Assembly (NCBI RefSeq): GCF_001187865.1
Contig: NZ_LGIT01000004.1
Span: 372,001-436,000 of the forward strand
DNA: 64,000 bases
Source: Klebsiella sp. RIT-PI-d
GTDB lineage: Bacteria; Pseudomonadota; Gammaproteobacteria; Enterobacterales; Enterobacteriaceae
Direction of reading: 5' to 3'
Below the pieces are notes generated by a model. The model ran no database searches. It had not been told where the DNA came from and saw nothing but the letters and a program-made list of their open reading frames with translations. Shown here piece after piece: positions 48,186-61,920 of this stretch (position 1 is the first letter of the stretch; every line of letters begins with the position of its first letter). A program made the position numbers and the translations under genes.

Positions 48186-48871
48186 GTGATGTCCTTTAGC
48201 CTTCGGGTTGAGCTGGCGATCATGGTCAGGGCCGCCTGCTCTGCTGCGTTACCGTCCTGATGCCGTATCGCATCGAACAGCGTTTTATGTTCCTGGAGCG
48301 TTTTTGGCATATTGGCCTCATCGCCCATCCAGGTGCGCTCAAACACCGCGCGTTGTAGCGAGCTGATCGCTACGCTCAACTGCTGTAACACCGGGTTATG
48401 CACGGCGTTTAGCACGGCTTCGTGATAACGAATATCGGCCTCATTGAACGCATCCCGATCCTGGTTGTTGGCGATCATGTCGTTCAGCGCCGCCTCAATG
48501 TGTGCCAGTTCGCTGGAGGTCGCTCGCTCCGCTGCCCAACGGGCAATGGCCGGTTCAACCAGATTACGTACCTCACTCATCGCGCTAATCAGACGCGGGT
48601 CGTAATCATTTTCCAGCACCCATTGCAGTACCTCTGTATCGAGGTAGTTCCACTGGTTACGCGCGGCGACAAACGCGCCGCGATAGCGTTTCATCTCAAT
48701 CAGCCGCTTCGCGGTTAGCGAACGGAATACTTCGCGAATGATATTGCGCGACGTTTCAAACTCTTCGCACAGATCCGTCTCTGAAGGCAGCGCTGCGCCT
48801 GGCGTATATTTACCGTTAACAATCTGCCGCCCCAGGGTGACGATGATGCGATCGGTTTTAGTAATGGTCAT
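48182..48871 (-). CDS. dgoR: GntR-family repressor DgoR
   Basis: 229 residues, FadR-type GntR regulator: wHTH with SETDLCEEFETSRNIIREVF (~29-48) and a helical FCD effector domain with metal-binding Asp/His residues (NEADIRYHEAVL). Represses the operon it heads; galactonate is the known inducer in E. coli. Two operators lie 110-140 bases upstream. Confidence 0.96.
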   Translation of the reverse strand: MTITKTDRIIVTLGRQIVNGKYTPGAALPSETDLCEEFETSRNIIREVFRSLTAKRLIEMKRYRGAFVAARNQWNYLDTEVLQWVLENDYDPRLISAMSEVRNLVEPAIARWAAERATSSELAHIEAALNDMIANNQDRDAFNEADIRYHEAVLNAVHNPVLQQLSVAISSLQRAVFERTWMGDEANMPKTLQEHKTLFDAIRHQDGNAAEQAALTMIASSTRRLKDIT

Positions 48872-48978
48872 TGAAAGTCCTCAACACGATTTCGTTTCCA
48901 TTACTGTATCCCCGGTGACGTTAAAACCCCCAGCATTGAAGTACAAAATTGCGGAGTCTTTATCGTTCTCTGAGCGGA

Positions 48979-49010
48979 TAGTAGTACGATTAACACCTGT
49001 TGTACTACAA
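48979..49010. promoter_or_regulatory. Twin DgoR operators
   Basis: TAGTAGTACGA (48979-48989) and the perfect palindrome TTGTACTACAA (49000-49010). Centres are 21 bp apart, two helical turns, so two dimers would bind on the same face. Within 48872-49304, a 433-bp region without a recognised gene. Confidence 0.65.
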
Positions 49011-49207
49011 TCCAGATCACAAAAACGACAATTGATAAAAAAACGTTAAGAAGTTCACCTGCGGTCGGTAATGTATTCGCGATCGCGCAGAACAGCGCGA
49101 CGATATCGGGGGAATGTCCTGAAAGCAGAAGAAGCGCACACGCATCCACGCTATCAGAAGACAAGATGACGTCGACGCCACATAGGGTAGGGTAAGATTA
49201 GGCAAGC

Positions 49208-49239
49208 GAACCCGCTGGCGTAGCTGCGTCAGCGGGTTC
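49208..49239. repeat. Long GC-rich hairpin downstream of yidA
   Basis: GAACCCGCTG and its complement flank GCGTAGCTGCGT, giving arms of about 14 pairs. Looks like an intergenic palindrome or a transcript end. About 65 bp past the yidA stop. Confidence 0.5.
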
Positions 49240-49267
49240 CGATACGGGGCAGGCCTGAAGACAAAAG

Positions 49268-49296
49268 AAAAAACGTTATCCCCGGCAAATACCGGG
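49268..49296 (-). terminator. yidA terminator
   Basis: CCCGGTATTTGCCGGG followed after a few bases by T6 on the minus strand, immediately beyond the yidA stop codon. Confidence 0.7.
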
Positions 49297-49304
49297 ACAG
49301 ACGT

Positions 49305-50117
49305 TTAGTTCAGGGCAAATTTTTCAATCGCAAAGGCGACGCCATCTTCAAGATTTGATTTGGTAACAAAGTTGGCGATCTCTTTCACCGAGTCGATGGC
49401 ATTATCCATCGCCACGCCCATTCCGGCGTATTCAATCATCGCGATATCGTTTTCCTGATCGCCAATCGCCATGATCTCTTCCGGTTTAATTCCCAGGGAA
49501 TCAGCCAGCGACTTGACGCCGGTACCTTTATTCACGCGCTTATCGAGAATTTCGAGGAAGTACGGCGCGCTTTTCAGCACGGTATATTTCTCTTTTACCT
49601 CTTGCGGAATGCGGGTGATGGCTTTGTCGAGGATCGCCGGTTCATCAATCATCATGACTTTCAGGAACTGGGTTGCCGGATCCATTTTTTCCGCTTCACA
49701 GAACACCAGCGGGATGGTTGCAACATAGGATTCATGTACGGTGTAGTAGCTAATATCGCGGTTAGCCGTGTAAAGCGTATTACGATCCAGCGCGTGGAAG
49801 TGCGAACCCACGTCGCGGGAGAGCTGCTCGAGGTAGCGATAATCATCATAATTCAGTGCGGTCTGCGCCACGGTACTGCCGTCGCCCGCTTTCTGCACCA
49901 GCGCACCGTTGTACGTAATGCAGTAATCGCCTTCCTGCTCCATATGCAACTCTTTCAGGTATTTGTGTACGCCTGCATAGGGACGTCCGGTGGTCAGGAC
50001 GACATTAACGCCGCGCTCGCGGGCAGCGGCAATGGCGTTTTTAACGGCCGGCGAAATACTGTGATCGGGCAGCAGCAGCGTGCCGTCCATGTCGATTGCG
50101 ATAAGTTTTATAGCCAT
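49305..50117 (-). CDS. yidA: HAD-family sugar phosphatase YidA
   Basis: 270 residues, Cof-type HAD hydrolase: motif I AIDMDGTLL, motif II TTGRP, motif IV GDQENDIAMI. Hydrolyses erythrose 4-phosphate and other small sugar phosphates in E. coli. Same length as the E. coli protein. Confidence 0.97.
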   Translation of the reverse strand: MAIKLIAIDMDGTLLLPDHSISPAVKNAIAAARERGVNVVLTTGRPYAGVHKYLKELHMEQEGDYCITYNGALVQKAGDGSTVAQTALNYDDYRYLEQLSRDVGSHFHALDRNTLYTANRDISYYTVHESYVATIPLVFCEAEKMDPATQFLKVMMIDEPAILDKAITRIPQEVKEKYTVLKSAPYFLEILDKRVNKGTGVKSLADSLGIKPEEIMAIGDQENDIAMIEYAGMGVAMDNAIDSVKEIANFVTKSNLEDGVAFAIEKFALN

Positions 50118-50383
50118 GATATCCCCGTTTAAATGAGTCCTGACTCATGCTAACCCGATTAGACGCAAAAAACAGTAAAGAAAATGAGGATCGGACAGGA
50201 AGGACGATTCCTCTTTTCTTAGGCCGCGGGAAAAAATGCCATGAGGAAATTATTTATCGCTATATTATTACTTACTCTGTAAAACCCGCTTTTTCTATAA
50301 TGGCATAATGTAATTGCAAAAATATATTGTCGCATGATGTCTCTCGTGACAATAATAATACTTACCCTGTCATAAGAAGCGTT

Positions 50384-51061
50384 ATGAAAACATTAAAAAA
50401 TTTGCTTATCATTTCTGTGGTTTTTTGCTTAACCGGTTGTATTACATTGAATCTGCTTGATGACATTAAAGCGGACAGCAGGCCATTCCAGGCAGTCTGG
50501 AAAGCCGACAAAATTGAAGGTGTTAAACAATCCACGGCTGCCAGTGGTGAAAAAGTCTGGACATTCGTCGGTCAACATAATAGCTACCTGCTTAATATAA
50601 AAGATGACGACAGCCGTAAAATTAGCAGAAATATCACTACCGTATTGAACAATCCTGCTCTCGATAAGCAGAATATTGAGTTTACACAAACCATCAACTG
50701 TTCTACCGGCAATGAAAAAGACAAGGTGCAAAACATATTTAGCTGTAAAAACACGCTTATCCAATACAGCGTAAATAACTTAACGGAAACCGAGAAATTA
50801 AACGTCCAAAAAGCACTTTTTTTACATGATAACGGTCGGGATGTCCCTTTCCGCTTTACGCTTGCCGGTGAAATACGGCCAAAAGAGGCCAGCAATAGTA
50901 ATGTGATTGTGCTTGAATCGCCCGCCGGGATCGAATTTGTACGTGAAGAACAACACTTTTCGCCTAAAGTTTTTTTACTGCCCTTTTCCGTCATCGGCGA
51001 TATCGTGACGTCGCCTTTACAGATCGCTGGCTATATCATGATTATGAACGATAAGCCGTAG
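50384..51061 (+). CDS. YidX-like lipoprotein
   Basis: 225 residues from ATG 50384, where AAGAAG leads; the frame is open from 50327. Signal peptide with lipobox CLTGC (Cys near 19). The body resembles the YidX family (VFVG..., ...VLNNPALDKQNI..., then ...TSPLQIAGY near the C-terminus), but similarity to E. coli YidX is partial and the orientation between gyrB and yidA differs. A paired Cys (NCSTG...FSCKN) may form a disulfide. Function unknown. Locally AT-rich. Confidence 0.8.
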   Translation: MKTLKNLLIISVVFCLTGCITLNLLDDIKADSRPFQAVWKADKIEGVKQSTAASGEKVWTFVGQHNSYLLNIKDDDSRKISRNITTVLNNPALDKQNIEFTQTINCSTGNEKDKVQNIFSCKNTLIQYSVNNLTETEKLNVQKALFLHDNGRDVPFRFTLAGEIRPKEASNSNVIVLESPAGIEFVREEQHFSPKVFLLPFSVIGDIVTSPLQIAGYIMIMNDKP

Positions 51062-51107
51062 CAATAGAGCACGCCCTGTTAGCGACTTTTCAGGCGGCGA
51101 AACCAAT

Positions 51108-51137
51108 AAAAAACGCCTGAATATTCAGGCGTTTTTT
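51108..51137. terminator. Bidirectional terminator between gyrB and the lipoprotein gene
   Basis: Perfect palindrome: A6, CGCCTGAATATTCAGGCG, T6. Terminates both convergent genes. Confidence 0.95.
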
Positions 51138-51154
51138 GCACGGGGTTTTCGCGA

Positions 51155-53587
<2,433 letters not shown>

Positions 53588-53597
53588 TTATCTTGGG

Positions 53598-54671
53598 TTA
53601 ATCCGCTATTTTACCCTTTTCCACGGTGAACATCTTCGAATTTTTGTCCGACATGTCCATAACGTGCTCAGCGCTAATAGCGCTGACGAAGACCTGCGAC
53701 TGCGTGGCTTTTAAGCGGCTGGCAAGCAGTCCGCGACGCGCATCGTCAAGTTCAGAGGCAAAATCATCTATCAGGTATAAGCAGCGCCGTCCGCTTTCAC
53801 GGGTTAAAAACTCGCCCTGCGCCAGACGTAGCGCGCACATCAGGAGTTTTAGCTGCCCGCGCGACAGGGTATCTTCTACCGGCGCGCCGTCAGCACGAAT
53901 GCGGAAATCCGCTTTGTGCGGGCCGTGCGCGGTATAGGTCAACATGCGGTCGCGTTCGAAACTGCGTTCCAGCACCTCAGCATACTCCGTCTCTTTTTCC
54001 CAGCCGCGCTGGAAGGAGAAGCTCAGGGTGAACTCAGGTAAAAATTGTTTGCAGGTATCTGCCATATCTTCAGCAATAGCCGCACTGTATTCAGCGCGCC
54101 AGCGGCTGATTTGTTCCGCCAGCGGGATCAGTTCTTTGTCCCACGGACGTAACTGCGCGTAGTGGCTCACCTGGCGCAGCGCCGCATTGCGCTGTTTAAG
54201 CAGCCGTTTAAGGTTACTCCAGGCGGTAAAGAAACCGGCTTCATTATGGAAGCATCCCCAGTCAAGGAATGCTCTTCTGTATTTGGGGCCGCCGTTGAGT
54301 AAAGTAAACCCCTCGGGAGTGATTAACTGCATTGGCATCAGGTGTGCCAGCTCGGCCACTTTATGGCCGTCAGTGCCGTCAATGCGCACTTTACTGTCAC
54401 CCTGCTTATCTTTGGTCAGACCGATGGAAACTTCGCGCTCTTGTGTCTGCAACCGTCCATGCAGAATAAATGCATCCTGATCATGACGAATAACCCGGCC
54501 GATTTGCAAACTGCGAAACGCCCGGCCATGGCCGAGCGTATAGATGGCTTCCAGCACGCTGGTTTTGCCGCTGCCGTTCGCCCCAACCAGAAAATTAAAG
54601 CCGGGTGAGAGCGCGAGATCCGCGTTTTCTATGTTGCGAAAATCGCGGATCGCTAAACGCGAAAGGGACAT
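53598..54671 (-). CDS. recF: DNA repair and recombination protein RecF
   Basis: 357 residues, SMC-like ATPase: Walker [10 protein letters not shown] near 30, signature LSRGQLKLL and Walker [12 protein letters not shown]. Loads RecA at gaps with RecO/RecR. The ATG overlaps the dnaN stop by one base. Confidence 0.98.
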   Translation of the reverse strand: MSLSRLAIRDFRNIENADLALSPGFNFLVGANGSGKTSVLEAIYTLGHGRAFRSLQIGRVIRHDQDAFILHGRLQTQEREVSIGLTKDKQGDSKVRIDGTDGHKVAELAHLMPMQLITPEGFTLLNGGPKYRRAFLDWGCFHNEAGFFTAWSNLKRLLKQRNAALRQVSHYAQLRPWDKELIPLAEQISRWRAEYSAAIAEDMADTCKQFLPEFTLSFSFQRGWEKETEYAEVLERSFERDRMLTYTAHGPHKADFRIRADGAPVEDTLSRGQLKLLMCALRLAQGEFLTRESGRRCLYLIDDFASELDDARRGLLASRLKATQSQVFVSAISAEHVMDMSDKNSKMFTVEKGKIAD

Positions 54672-55771
54672 TACAGTCTCATTGGCATGACAACGTAGGC
54701 CGCACTTTGCGAGGCGGCGTCTTCGATCTGCACGCTTGATACGGAATCGGTCAGCATAATGCGGACGTTTTCACATTTCAGCGCGTTCAGAACGTCCAGC
54801 ACGTAGCTGACGTTGAAGCCAATTTCCATTTCCGTTCCGGCATAGGTGACGTCGAGAATTTCTTCGGCTTCTTCCTGCTCCGGGTTGTTGGCGGTAATTT
54901 TGATCTGATTTTCGCTTACGTACAGGCGTACACCGCGAAACTTCTCGTTGGAGAGAATAGCCGCACGGGCAAAAGCCTGCTTGAGGATATCGCAGCCCGC
55001 TTCCAGATGTTTATCCGGATTCTTTGGCAGGACGCGGCGATAATCCGGGAAACGACCATCTACCAGCTTCGAGGTAAAGATAAAGTCGCCAACGTGAGCG
55101 CGAATATTGTTGCTGCCGATCTGCACGCGCAGCGGCGTATCGCCGCCGTCGAGCATCCGCATCAGTTCGATAACGCCTTTACGTGGAACGATCACCGAAT
55201 GGCTGGGCAACGATTCACCGAGTGGCATCGAGCAGACCGCCAGACGGTGCCCGTCGGTAGCCACGGTACGCAGCTCGTCCCCTTCAGTTTCGAATAACAT
55301 TCCGTTCAGGTAGTAGCGCACGTCCTGATGGGCCATAGAGAACTGTGTCGCTTCGATCAGCCGTTTCATGGTGGCCTGCGGCAGGGTGAATTCGACTTCG
55401 CTCTGCCAGTCATCCAGATTAGGGAAATCCGCTGCGGGTAACGTAGAAAGCGAGAAACGGCTACGCCCGGAGCGCACCAGCATACGGTCGCCCTCCAGCT
55501 TCACATCGATTTCCGCGCCTTCCGGCAGACCACGGCAAATATCAAAGAATTTACGCGCAGGTACGGTCGTTGCCCCCGGCTCGTGCGGCTGGAGCAGCGC
55601 AACCCGCGCCACCATTTCCATCTCGAGGTCGGTGCCGGTTAACGAAAGCGTACCGTCCGCCACCTGCAACAGGAGATTACCCAGAATCGGCAGCGTAGGA
55701 CGTCCGCCTAACGGACCGCTGACCTGCTGGAGCGGTTTTAATAAATGTTCACGTTCAACGGTAAATTTCAT
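54671..55771 (-). CDS. dnaN: DNA polymerase III sliding clamp (beta)
   Basis: 366 residues, three clamp folds; ends VVMPMRL as in E. coli. Processivity factor for Pol III and hub for MutS, Hda and Y-family polymerases. Starts three bases after dnaA. Confidence 0.99.
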   Translation of the reverse strand: MKFTVEREHLLKPLQQVSGPLGGRPTLPILGNLLLQVADGTLSLTGTDLEMEMVARVALLQPHEPGATTVPARKFFDICRGLPEGAEIDVKLEGDRMLVRSGRSRFSLSTLPAADFPNLDDWQSEVEFTLPQATMKRLIEATQFSMAHQDVRYYLNGMLFETEGDELRTVATDGHRLAVCSMPLGESLPSHSVIVPRKGVIELMRMLDGGDTPLRVQIGSNNIRAHVGDFIFTSKLVDGRFPDYRRVLPKNPDKHLEAGCDILKQAFARAAILSNEKFRGVRLYVSENQIKITANNPEQEEAEEILDVTYAGTEMEIGFNVSYVLDVLNALKCENVRIMLTDSVSSVQIEDAASQSAAYVVMPMRL

Positions 55772-55774
55772 AGG

Positions 55775-57172
55775 TCACGACGATAATGTTCGGATTAAAT
55801 TAGAGAAATCTTCTTTAATATCATGGCTTTCTTCACGTAACTGCTCGATTTTACGGCAGGCATGAAGCACGGTAGTGTGGTCGCGACCACCAAAAGCATC
55901 GCCGATTTCTGGCAGGCTGTGGTTGGTCAGTTCCTTTGCCAGCGCCATTGCCATCTGGCGAGGTCGGGCTACCGAGCGAGAGCGGCGTTTGGACAGGAGA
56001 TCCGCCACTTTAATTTTATAGTACTCTGCCACCGTCTTCTGAATATTGTCGATGGTGACCAGCTTTTCCTGCAGCGCCAGCAGGTCGCGCAGTGCTTCGC
56101 GCACGAAGTCGATAGTAATCGCCCGGCCGGTAAAATTGGCGTTAGCGATCACACGGTTCAGTGCACCTTCCAGCTCACGTACGTTAGAGCGCAGACGCTT
56201 GGCAATAAAGAACGCGACTTCACCCGGCAAACGAATGTCGTTTTCGTCCGCTTTTTTCATCAGGATCGCGACGCGCGTTTCCAGTTCAGGCGGCTCAATG
56301 GCGACAGTCAGACCCCAGCCAAAGCGGGATTTCAGACGATCCTCAACCCCGTTGATCTCTTTAGGATAGCGATCTGAGGTCAGAATGATCTGCTGATTGC
56401 CCTCGAGCAGCGCATTAAAGGTGTGGAAAAACTCTTCCTGAGATCGTTCTTTATTGGCAAAAAACTGAATGTCATCGATCAATAATGCATCGACGGAACG
56501 GTAGTAGCGTTTAAACTCTTCAATAGCGTTATTTTGCAGGGCTTTGACCATGTCCTGCACAAAACGCTCAGAGTGCATATAGACAACCTTAGCATTGGGC
56601 TTGCGGGCCACGATACCATTGCCTACCGCATGTAAAAGGTGTGTCTTGCCAAGGCCAGTACCGCCGTACAAGAACAGCGGATTATACGCTCCGCCTGGGT
56701 TATCAGCCACCTGACGGGCCGCTGCGCGGGCCAGCTGGTTTGATTTACCTTCAACAAAGTTATCGAACGTATTCTTGAAGTTAACGTTAGAGCGATAGGT
56801 TGGCTCTGCGGGTGCCGGTACGTTATCCCAGCCGGGACGCGCCACCGGAATCGGCCGTGGAACGTGGATTTGCGTGGTCTGGGCGGGTGCCGCAACGCTA
56901 ACCGTGCTTTTTAACGTCTGGGAAACCGGCTTCGTGCCAACTTCAAAACGCATTTGCGGCGCATCTGAGCCACAAAATTCATTAAGCAGTCCATTGATAT
57001 TATGCAGGTATTTGTCTCTTACCCAATCGAGTACAAAACGATTTGGCGCGTACAAAGTCAGCGTGTTATCGCTTAATTCCGCCTGTAATGGGCGTATCCA
57101 CATACTGAATTCTGTGGCTGGTAACTCATCCTGCAATCGGGCAAGACATTGCTGCCAAAGCGAAAGTGACAC
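55775..57172 (-). CDS. dnaA: Chromosomal replication initiator DnaA
   Basis: 465 residues from GTG 57172, the conserved start of this gene (GGAG upstream; [10 protein letters not shown]). Domain I (1-~90), a short variable linker, AAA+ domain III (Walker [13 protein letters not shown], Walker [10 protein letters not shown]) and DNA-binding domain IV ([14 protein letters not shown]). Melts oriC, which is not in this window. Self-regulated by a DnaA box upstream. Confidence 0.99.
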   Translation of the reverse strand: MSLSLWQQCLARLQDELPATEFSMWIRPLQAELSDNTLTLYAPNRFVLDWVRDKYLHNINGLLNEFCGSDAPQMRFEVGTKPVSQTLKSTVSVAAPAQTTQIHVPRPIPVARPGWDNVPAPAEPTYRSNVNFKNTFDNFVEGKSNQLARAAARQVADNPGGAYNPLFLYGGTGLGKTHLLHAVGNGIVARKPNAKVVYMHSERFVQDMVKALQNNAIEEFKRYYRSVDALLIDDIQFFANKERSQEEFFHTFNALLEGNQQIILTSDRYPKEINGVEDRLKSRFGWGLTVAIEPPELETRVAILMKKADENDIRLPGEVAFFIAKRLRSNVRELEGALNRVIANANFTGRAITIDFVREALRDLLALQEKLVTIDNIQKTVAEYYKIKVADLLSKRRSRSVARPRQMAMALAKELTNHSLPEIGDAFGGRDHTTVLHACRKIEQLREESHDIKEDFSNLIRTLSS

Positions 57173-57632
57173 GGCGGACTCCACTCGAACAAAAGTCGAT
57201 AATGACAAAGGCTGAAACGTTCATGATTGTTGACGCACGGCGAAAAGACCCACGTAAGGGTGACGTGCGAACCGCTATCTGCGGTTTTTACCCGATCTCG
57301 ATCTCTGGATCCGATCGGGAGGCGGATCATAGCGTAAACTGAGCCAGAGATCTTCTGTTTCTCACAGATTCTTCCCGATTTATCCACAGGGAGGATCGCG
57401 ACCGGCTAAGTGTAAACGATCCTGAATAAGGTCGGCACGATTTAGGCCGCATATCGTAAAAATTCATGATCGCCGACAACATCGGGCATAAATGATCTTA
57501 CCAGGATCTCACGCGATCCTTGCGCTTTAACCAGCAGGTCGTATAATCCTCCACCCGGCGCGCTAGTGCGTTTTCTGGTGAGGTTTTACGCAAGAAAACG
57601 TGCGAAAATACGCGGGATATAAGGAAAGAGAA
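57173..57632. promoter_or_regulatory. dnaA upstream control region
   Basis: 590 bp without a gene separate dnaA and rpmH. The dnaA half is rich in GATC (57294, 57312, 57350, 57394, 57418, 57466, 57493 and others), suited to SeqA/Dam control. It holds one perfect DnaA box and further weaker ones. The GC-rich stretch 57240-57330 probably contains the dnaA promoters. Confidence 0.7.
57380..57388 (+). promoter_or_regulatory. DnaA box in the dnaA promoter
   Basis: TTATCCACA, the perfect consensus 9-mer, about 210 bases upstream of dnaA. In E. coli DnaA bound here represses its own gene. Confidence 0.85.
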
Positions 57633-57661
57633 TTGACTCCGGAGTGTACAATTATTACAAT
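57633..57661 (+). promoter_or_regulatory. rpmH-rnpA promoter
   Basis: -35 TTGACT (57633-57638), exact 17-bp spacer, -10 TACAAT (57656-57661), about 100 bases before rpmH. Confidence 0.8.
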
Positions 57662-57750
57662 CCGGCCTCTTTAATCACCCACACTGTGGCGTTAGTCGTT
57701 CGAAATTCGTTCGGTCATACGCAAAAGTCAGTGAATTTATTCAAGTTTAG

Positions 57751-57903
<153 letters not shown>

Positions 57904-57918
57904 TAAAGCTAACCCTGC

Positions 57919-58278
57919 GTGGTTAAGCTCGCATTTCCCAGGGAGTTACGTTTGTTAACTCCCAGTCATTTCACATTCGTCTTCCAGCAGCCACAACGTG
58001 CTGGCACGCCGCAAATCACCATCCTCGGCCGCCAGAATTCGCTGGGGCATCCCCGCATCGGTCTCACGGTCGCCAAGAAAAACGTCAAGCGCGCACATGA
58101 ACGCAATCGGATTAAACGTCTGACGCGTGAAAGTTTTCGCTTACGTCAACACGAGCTTCCAGCAATGGACTTCGTGATCGTGGCGAAAAAAGGGGTTGCC
58201 GACCTCGATAATCGTGCCCTTACGGAAGCACTGGAAAAATTATGGCGTCGCCACTGTCGGTTGGCTCAAGGCTCCTGA
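57919..58278 (+). CDS. rnpA: RNase P protein component
   Basis: 119 residues from GTG 57919, as in E. coli. RNR motif [17 protein letters not shown] contacts the RNase P RNA. Overlaps yidD by 37 bases. Confidence 0.98.
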   Translation: MVKLAFPRELRLLTPSHFTFVFQQPQRAGTPQITILGRQNSLGHPRIGLTVAKKNVKRAHERNRIKRLTRESFRLRQHELPAMDFVIVAKKGVADLDNRALTEALEKLWRRHCRLAQGS

Positions 58279-58499
58279 TAGCCCTTATCCGGGTCTATCA
58301 ACGCCTAATCAGCCCGCTGCTTGGGCCACATTGCCGTTTCACTCCAACCTGCTCGCAATACGGAATTGAGGCATTGCGCAGGTTTGGAATGATAAAAGGC
58401 AGTTGGTTGACGGTGAAACGCGTATTAAAATGCCACCCTTTACACCCGGGTGGTGACGATCCCGTCCCGCCCGGACCCTTTGATACCAGAGAACACTAA
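58242..58499 (+). CDS. yidD: Membrane insertion efficiency factor YidD
   Basis: 85 residues, amphipathic N-terminal helix and the conserved Cys motif [19 protein letters not shown] and KCHPLHPGG. Helps YidC-dependent insertion. Its start lies inside rnpA; yidC begins two bases after its stop. Confidence 0.98.
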   Translation: MASPLSVGSRLLIALIRVYQRLISPLLGPHCRFTPTCSQYGIEALRRFGMIKGSWLTVKRVLKCHPLHPGGDDPVPPGPFDTREH

Positions 58500-58501
58500 C
58501 G

Positions 58502-60145
58502 ATGGATTCGCAACGCAATCTTCTAGTCATCGCTTTGTTGTTCGTGTCTTTCATGATCTGGCAAGCATGGGAGCAGGATAAAAATCCTCAGCCCCAGCAG
58601 CAGATCACGCAGACTACGACCACCGCAGCGGGTAGTGCCGCAGACCAGGGCGTACCAGCCAGTGGCCAGGGTAAACTGATTACGGTTAAGACCGATGTGC
58701 TGGAACTGACGATCAACACCCGTGGTGGTGACATTGAGCAGGCCCAGCTGTTGACCTACCCGAAAGAACTGGGTTCTAACGAGCCGTTCCAGTTACTCGA
58801 AACCACGCCGCAGTTTATCTATCAGGCTCAAAGCGGCCTGACCGGTCGTGACGGCCCCGATAACCCGGCTAATGGTTCTCGCCCGCTGTATAACGCTGAC
58901 CGCGATGCGTTTGTCCTGGAGAATGGCCAGAACGAACTGGCAATCCCACTGACCTGGACCGATGCCGCAGGTAATACCTTCACTAAAACGTTCGTCCTGA
59001 AGCGCGGCGAATTTGCAGTGAATGTTAACTACGACGTGCAGAACGCCGGTGCGAAACCGCTGGAAGTCTCTTCCTTTGGTCAGCTGAAGCAGTCTATCAA
59101 CTTGCCTGCTGAACGCGACACGGGCAGCAGCAACTTTGCATTGCATACGTTCCGCGGTGCGGCGTATTCCACGCCGGACGAGAAGTATGAAAAATACAAA
59201 TTTGATAAAATTGCCGACAATGAAAACCTTAACCTGAGCTCTCAGGGGGGTTGGGTGGCTATGTTGCAGCAGTACTTTGCAACGGCCTGGGTCCCGCCGG
59301 CTAACAGCGCTAACAACTTCTACACCAGCAATCTGGGTAATGGTATCGCAGCAATTGGCTATAAGTCTCAGCCGCTGCTGGTTCAGCCAGGTCAAACCGG
59401 TAAACTGGGCAGCACCCTGTGGGTCGGCCCGGAAATCCAGGACAAAATGGCGGCTGTCGCTCCGCACCTGGATCTGACCGTGGATTACGGCTGGCTGTGG
59501 TTTATCTCTCAGCCGCTGTTTAAACTGCTGAAATGGATCCACAGCTTCCTGGGTAACTGGGGCTTCTCCATCATCATGATCACCTTTATCGTTCGTGGCA
59601 TCATGTACCCGCTGACCAAAGCGCAGTACACCTCCATGGCGAAGATGCGTATGCTACAGCCGAAGATTGCGGCGATGCGTGAGCGTCTGGGCGATGACAA
59701 ACAGCGTCAGAGCCAGGAAATGATGGCCCTGTACAAAGCTGAGAAGGTTAACCCGCTGGGTGGCTGCTTACCGCTGGTCATTCAGATGCCAATCTTCCTG
59801 GCGCTGTACTACATGCTGATGGGCTCGATTGAACTGCGACATGCGCCGTTCGCTCTGTGGATACATGACCTGTCCGCACAGGACCCGTACTACATCCTGC
59901 CGATCCTGATGGGCCTGACGATGTTCTTCATTCAGAAGATGTCGCCAACCACCGTGACCGACCCGATGCAGCAGAAGATCATGACCTTTATGCCGGTCAT
60001 CTTCACGGTGTTCTTCCTGTGGTTCCCGTCAGGTCTGGTGCTGTACTATATCGTCAGCAACACCGTAACGATTATTCAGCAGCAGCTGATTTATCGTGGT
60101 CTGGAAAAACGTGGCCTGCATAGCCGCGAAAAGAAAAAGTCCTGA
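58502..60145 (+). CDS. yidC: Membrane protein insertase YidC
   Basis: 547 residues: TM1 ([17 protein letters not shown]), large periplasmic domain to ~340, then five TM helices with the cytoplasmic helical hairpin ([20 protein letters not shown]). The positive groove Arg lies in [10 protein letters not shown]. Inserts small membrane proteins with or without Sec. Confidence 0.99.
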   Translation: MDSQRNLLVIALLFVSFMIWQAWEQDKNPQPQQQITQTTTTAAGSAADQGVPASGQGKLITVKTDVLELTINTRGGDIEQAQLLTYPKELGSNEPFQLLETTPQFIYQAQSGLTGRDGPDNPANGSRPLYNADRDAFVLENGQNELAIPLTWTDAAGNTFTKTFVLKRGEFAVNVNYDVQNAGAKPLEVSSFGQLKQSINLPAERDTGSSNFALHTFRGAAYSTPDEKYEKYKFDKIADNENLNLSSQGGWVAMLQQYFATAWVPPANSANNFYTSNLGNGIAAIGYKSQPLLVQPGQTGKLGSTLWVGPEIQDKMAAVAPHLDLTVDYGWLWFISQPLFKLLKWIHSFLGNWGFSIIMITFIVRGIMYPLTKAQYTSMAKMRMLQPKIAAMRERLGDDKQRQSQEMMALYKAEKVNPLGGCLPLVIQMPIFLALYYMLMGSIELRHAPFALWIHDLSAQDPYYILPILMGLTMFFIQKMSPTTVTDPMQQKIMTFMPVIFTVFFLWFPSGLVLYYIVSNTVTIIQQQLIYRGLEKRGLHSREKKKS

Positions 60146-60150
60146 CAGAC

Positions 60151-60186
60151 GCTGTAGCCGGGTAAGCAAAGCGCCACCCGGCAAAC
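60151..60186. repeat. REP-like element after yidC
   Basis: GCTGTAGCCGGGTAAGC then GCGCCACCCGGC, the enterobacterial REP pattern with GCCGGGT/ACCCGGC arms. Confidence 0.8.
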
Positions 60187-60198
60187 GGAACGAACAGA

Positions 60199-60224
60199 GG
60201 GCGGTCGAATGACCGCCTTTTTTT
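60199..60224 (+). terminator. yidC terminator
   Basis: GGCGGTC-GAAT-GACCGCC followed by T7, 55 bases after the yidC stop. Confidence 0.9.
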
Positions 60225-60247
60225 ATCGCCATTAAATGAGATACACC

Positions 60248-61612
60248 ATGAGCCATAACGACACTATCGTTGCCCAGGCTACGCCGCCAGGTCGTGGCGG
60301 CGTGGGCATCCTGCGCATCTCGGGCCTGCACGCGCGCGACGTCGCGCACGCGGTGCTCGGCAAGCTGCCGAAGCCACGCTATGCCGATTACCTGCCGTTT
60401 AAGGACACCGACGGTTCGCCGCTGGATCAGGGCATCGCGCTATGGTTTCCTGGTCCTAATTCCTTTACCGGTGAAGACGTGCTGGAACTGCAGGGGCACG
60501 GCGGGCCGGTGATCCTTGACCTGCTGTTAAAGCGCATTCTGACGCTGCCTAATCTGCGGATCGCCAGACCCGGCGAATTCTCCGAGCGGGCTTTTCTGAA
60601 CGATAAGCTCGATCTCGCCCAGGCGGAAGCCATCGCCGATCTGATTGACGCCAGCTCCGAGCAGGCGGCGCGTTCAGCGCTCAACTCGTTGCAGGGCGCC
60701 TTTTCTGCGCGGGTCAATCATCTGGTAGAAGCCCTGACGCATCTGCGCATTTACGTCGAAGCCGCCATCGACTTCCCGGATGAAGAGATTGATTTTCTCT
60801 CCGATGGCAAAATAGAAGCACAGCTTAACGGCGTCATGGCCGATCTGGATGCGGTCCGTGCCGAAGCGCGTCAGGGCAGCCTGCTGCGCGAAGGGATGAA
60901 AGTGGTTATCGCCGGACGCCCTAACGCCGGAAAATCCAGCCTTCTTAACGCGCTTGCCGGACGTGAAGCCGCGATCGTCACCGACATCGCCGGGACAACC
61001 CGTGACGTGCTGCGCGAGCATATTCACATTGATGGTATGCCGCTGCACATCATTGACACCGCCGGACTGCGTGAAGCAAATGATGAAGTCGAGCGTATCG
61101 GTATTGAGCGCGCCTGGCTGGAGATTGAACAAGCGGATCGTGTGCTGTTTATGGTAGACGGTACGACGACCGAAGCGGTAGACCCAGCTGAGATATGGCC
61201 AGACTTTATTGCCCGACTGCCGCAAAAGCTACCGATTACGGTGGTGCGTAATAAAGCTGATATTACCGGTGAAACACTGGGTTTCAGTGAAGTGAACAGT
61301 TACTCACTTGTTCGCCTGTCCGCCCGCACCGGCGAGGGTATTGACGTCCTGCGCGATCATCTCAAGCAAAGTATGGGTTTTGATACCCGGATGGAAGGCG
61401 GCTTTCTCGCCCGTCGTCGCCATTTACAGGCGCTGGAAACCGCCGCCAGTCATCTTGAGCAGGGAAAAGCACAGCTGCTGGGAGCCTGGGCCGGTGAGTT
61501 GCTGGCTGAAGAGCTGAGACTGGCTCAGCAGAGCCTGAGCGAAATCACCGGGGAGTTTACCTCGGACGATTTACTGGGACGGATTTTCTCAAGCTTCTGT
61601 ATTGGGAAATAA
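60248..61612 (+). CDS. mnmE: tRNA modification GTPase MnmE
   Basis: 454 residues from ATG 60248 (the frame is open from 60236). Folate-binding N-domain, helical domain, G domain ([25 protein letters not shown]) and the C-terminal FCIGK with the conserved Cys. With MnmG it makes cmnm5 on U34 of several tRNAs. E. coli has tnaCAB next; here the gene is followed by a terminator and yieE. Confidence 0.98.
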   Translation: MSHNDTIVAQATPPGRGGVGILRISGLHARDVAHAVLGKLPKPRYADYLPFKDTDGSPLDQGIALWFPGPNSFTGEDVLELQGHGGPVILDLLLKRILTLPNLRIARPGEFSERAFLNDKLDLAQAEAIADLIDASSEQAARSALNSLQGAFSARVNHLVEALTHLRIYVEAAIDFPDEEIDFLSDGKIEAQLNGVMADLDAVRAEARQGSLLREGMKVVIAGRPNAGKSSLLNALAGREAAIVTDIAGTTRDVLREHIHIDGMPLHIIDTAGLREANDEVERIGIERAWLEIEQADRVLFMVDGTTTEAVDPAEIWPDFIARLPQKLPITVVRNKADITGETLGFSEVNSYSLVRLSARTGEGIDVLRDHLKQSMGFDTRMEGGFLARRRHLQALETAASHLEQGKAQLLGAWAGELLAEELRLAQQSLSEITGEFTSDDLLGRIFSSFCIGK

Positions 61613-61645
61613 CTCGGATTTTCATACAAACCGCAGAGGTTCTGG

Positions 61646-61679
61646 ACCCGCATTACGCCACGTTTAATGCGGGTTTTTT
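61646..61679 (+). terminator. mnmE terminator
   Basis: ACCCGCATTA/TAATGCGGGT perfect ten-pair stem and T6. The bases 61680-61920 hold no recognised gene; tnaCAB, found here in E. coli, is absent, as are mdtL and yidZ. Confidence 0.9.
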
Positions 61680-61920
61680 ATGCTCAGGACCCGGACTGCG
61701 CGCGAAAATATACGCGCTCAATCGTCGACCATCGCATCGCGGATTTATTACTGCGCTATCGCAAAAACCCTGCCGCCAGTAAAAGCATCGCCCGAATCAA
61801 AGGATTTGTAAAAAAGAGGTTCAGGATCTTCTCATTTACGTCGTTTACGTTTAAAACGAAAGCGTTTAACAGACAGCATGCTTTTGTTGTTTACCATTGA
61901 CCATTATCACGGAGCGAAAA

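Noticed and set aside
48901-49164. 87-residue hydrophobic ORF upstream of dgoR
   Set aside because: Covers the twin operator region; no ribosome site and no homologue recognised.
58793-59542. 249-residue minus-strand ORF in yidC
   Set aside because: Shadow of yidC.
61667-61900. 77-residue ORF between mnmE and yieE
   Set aside because: Begins within the mnmE terminator and has no family resemblance; not TnaC.
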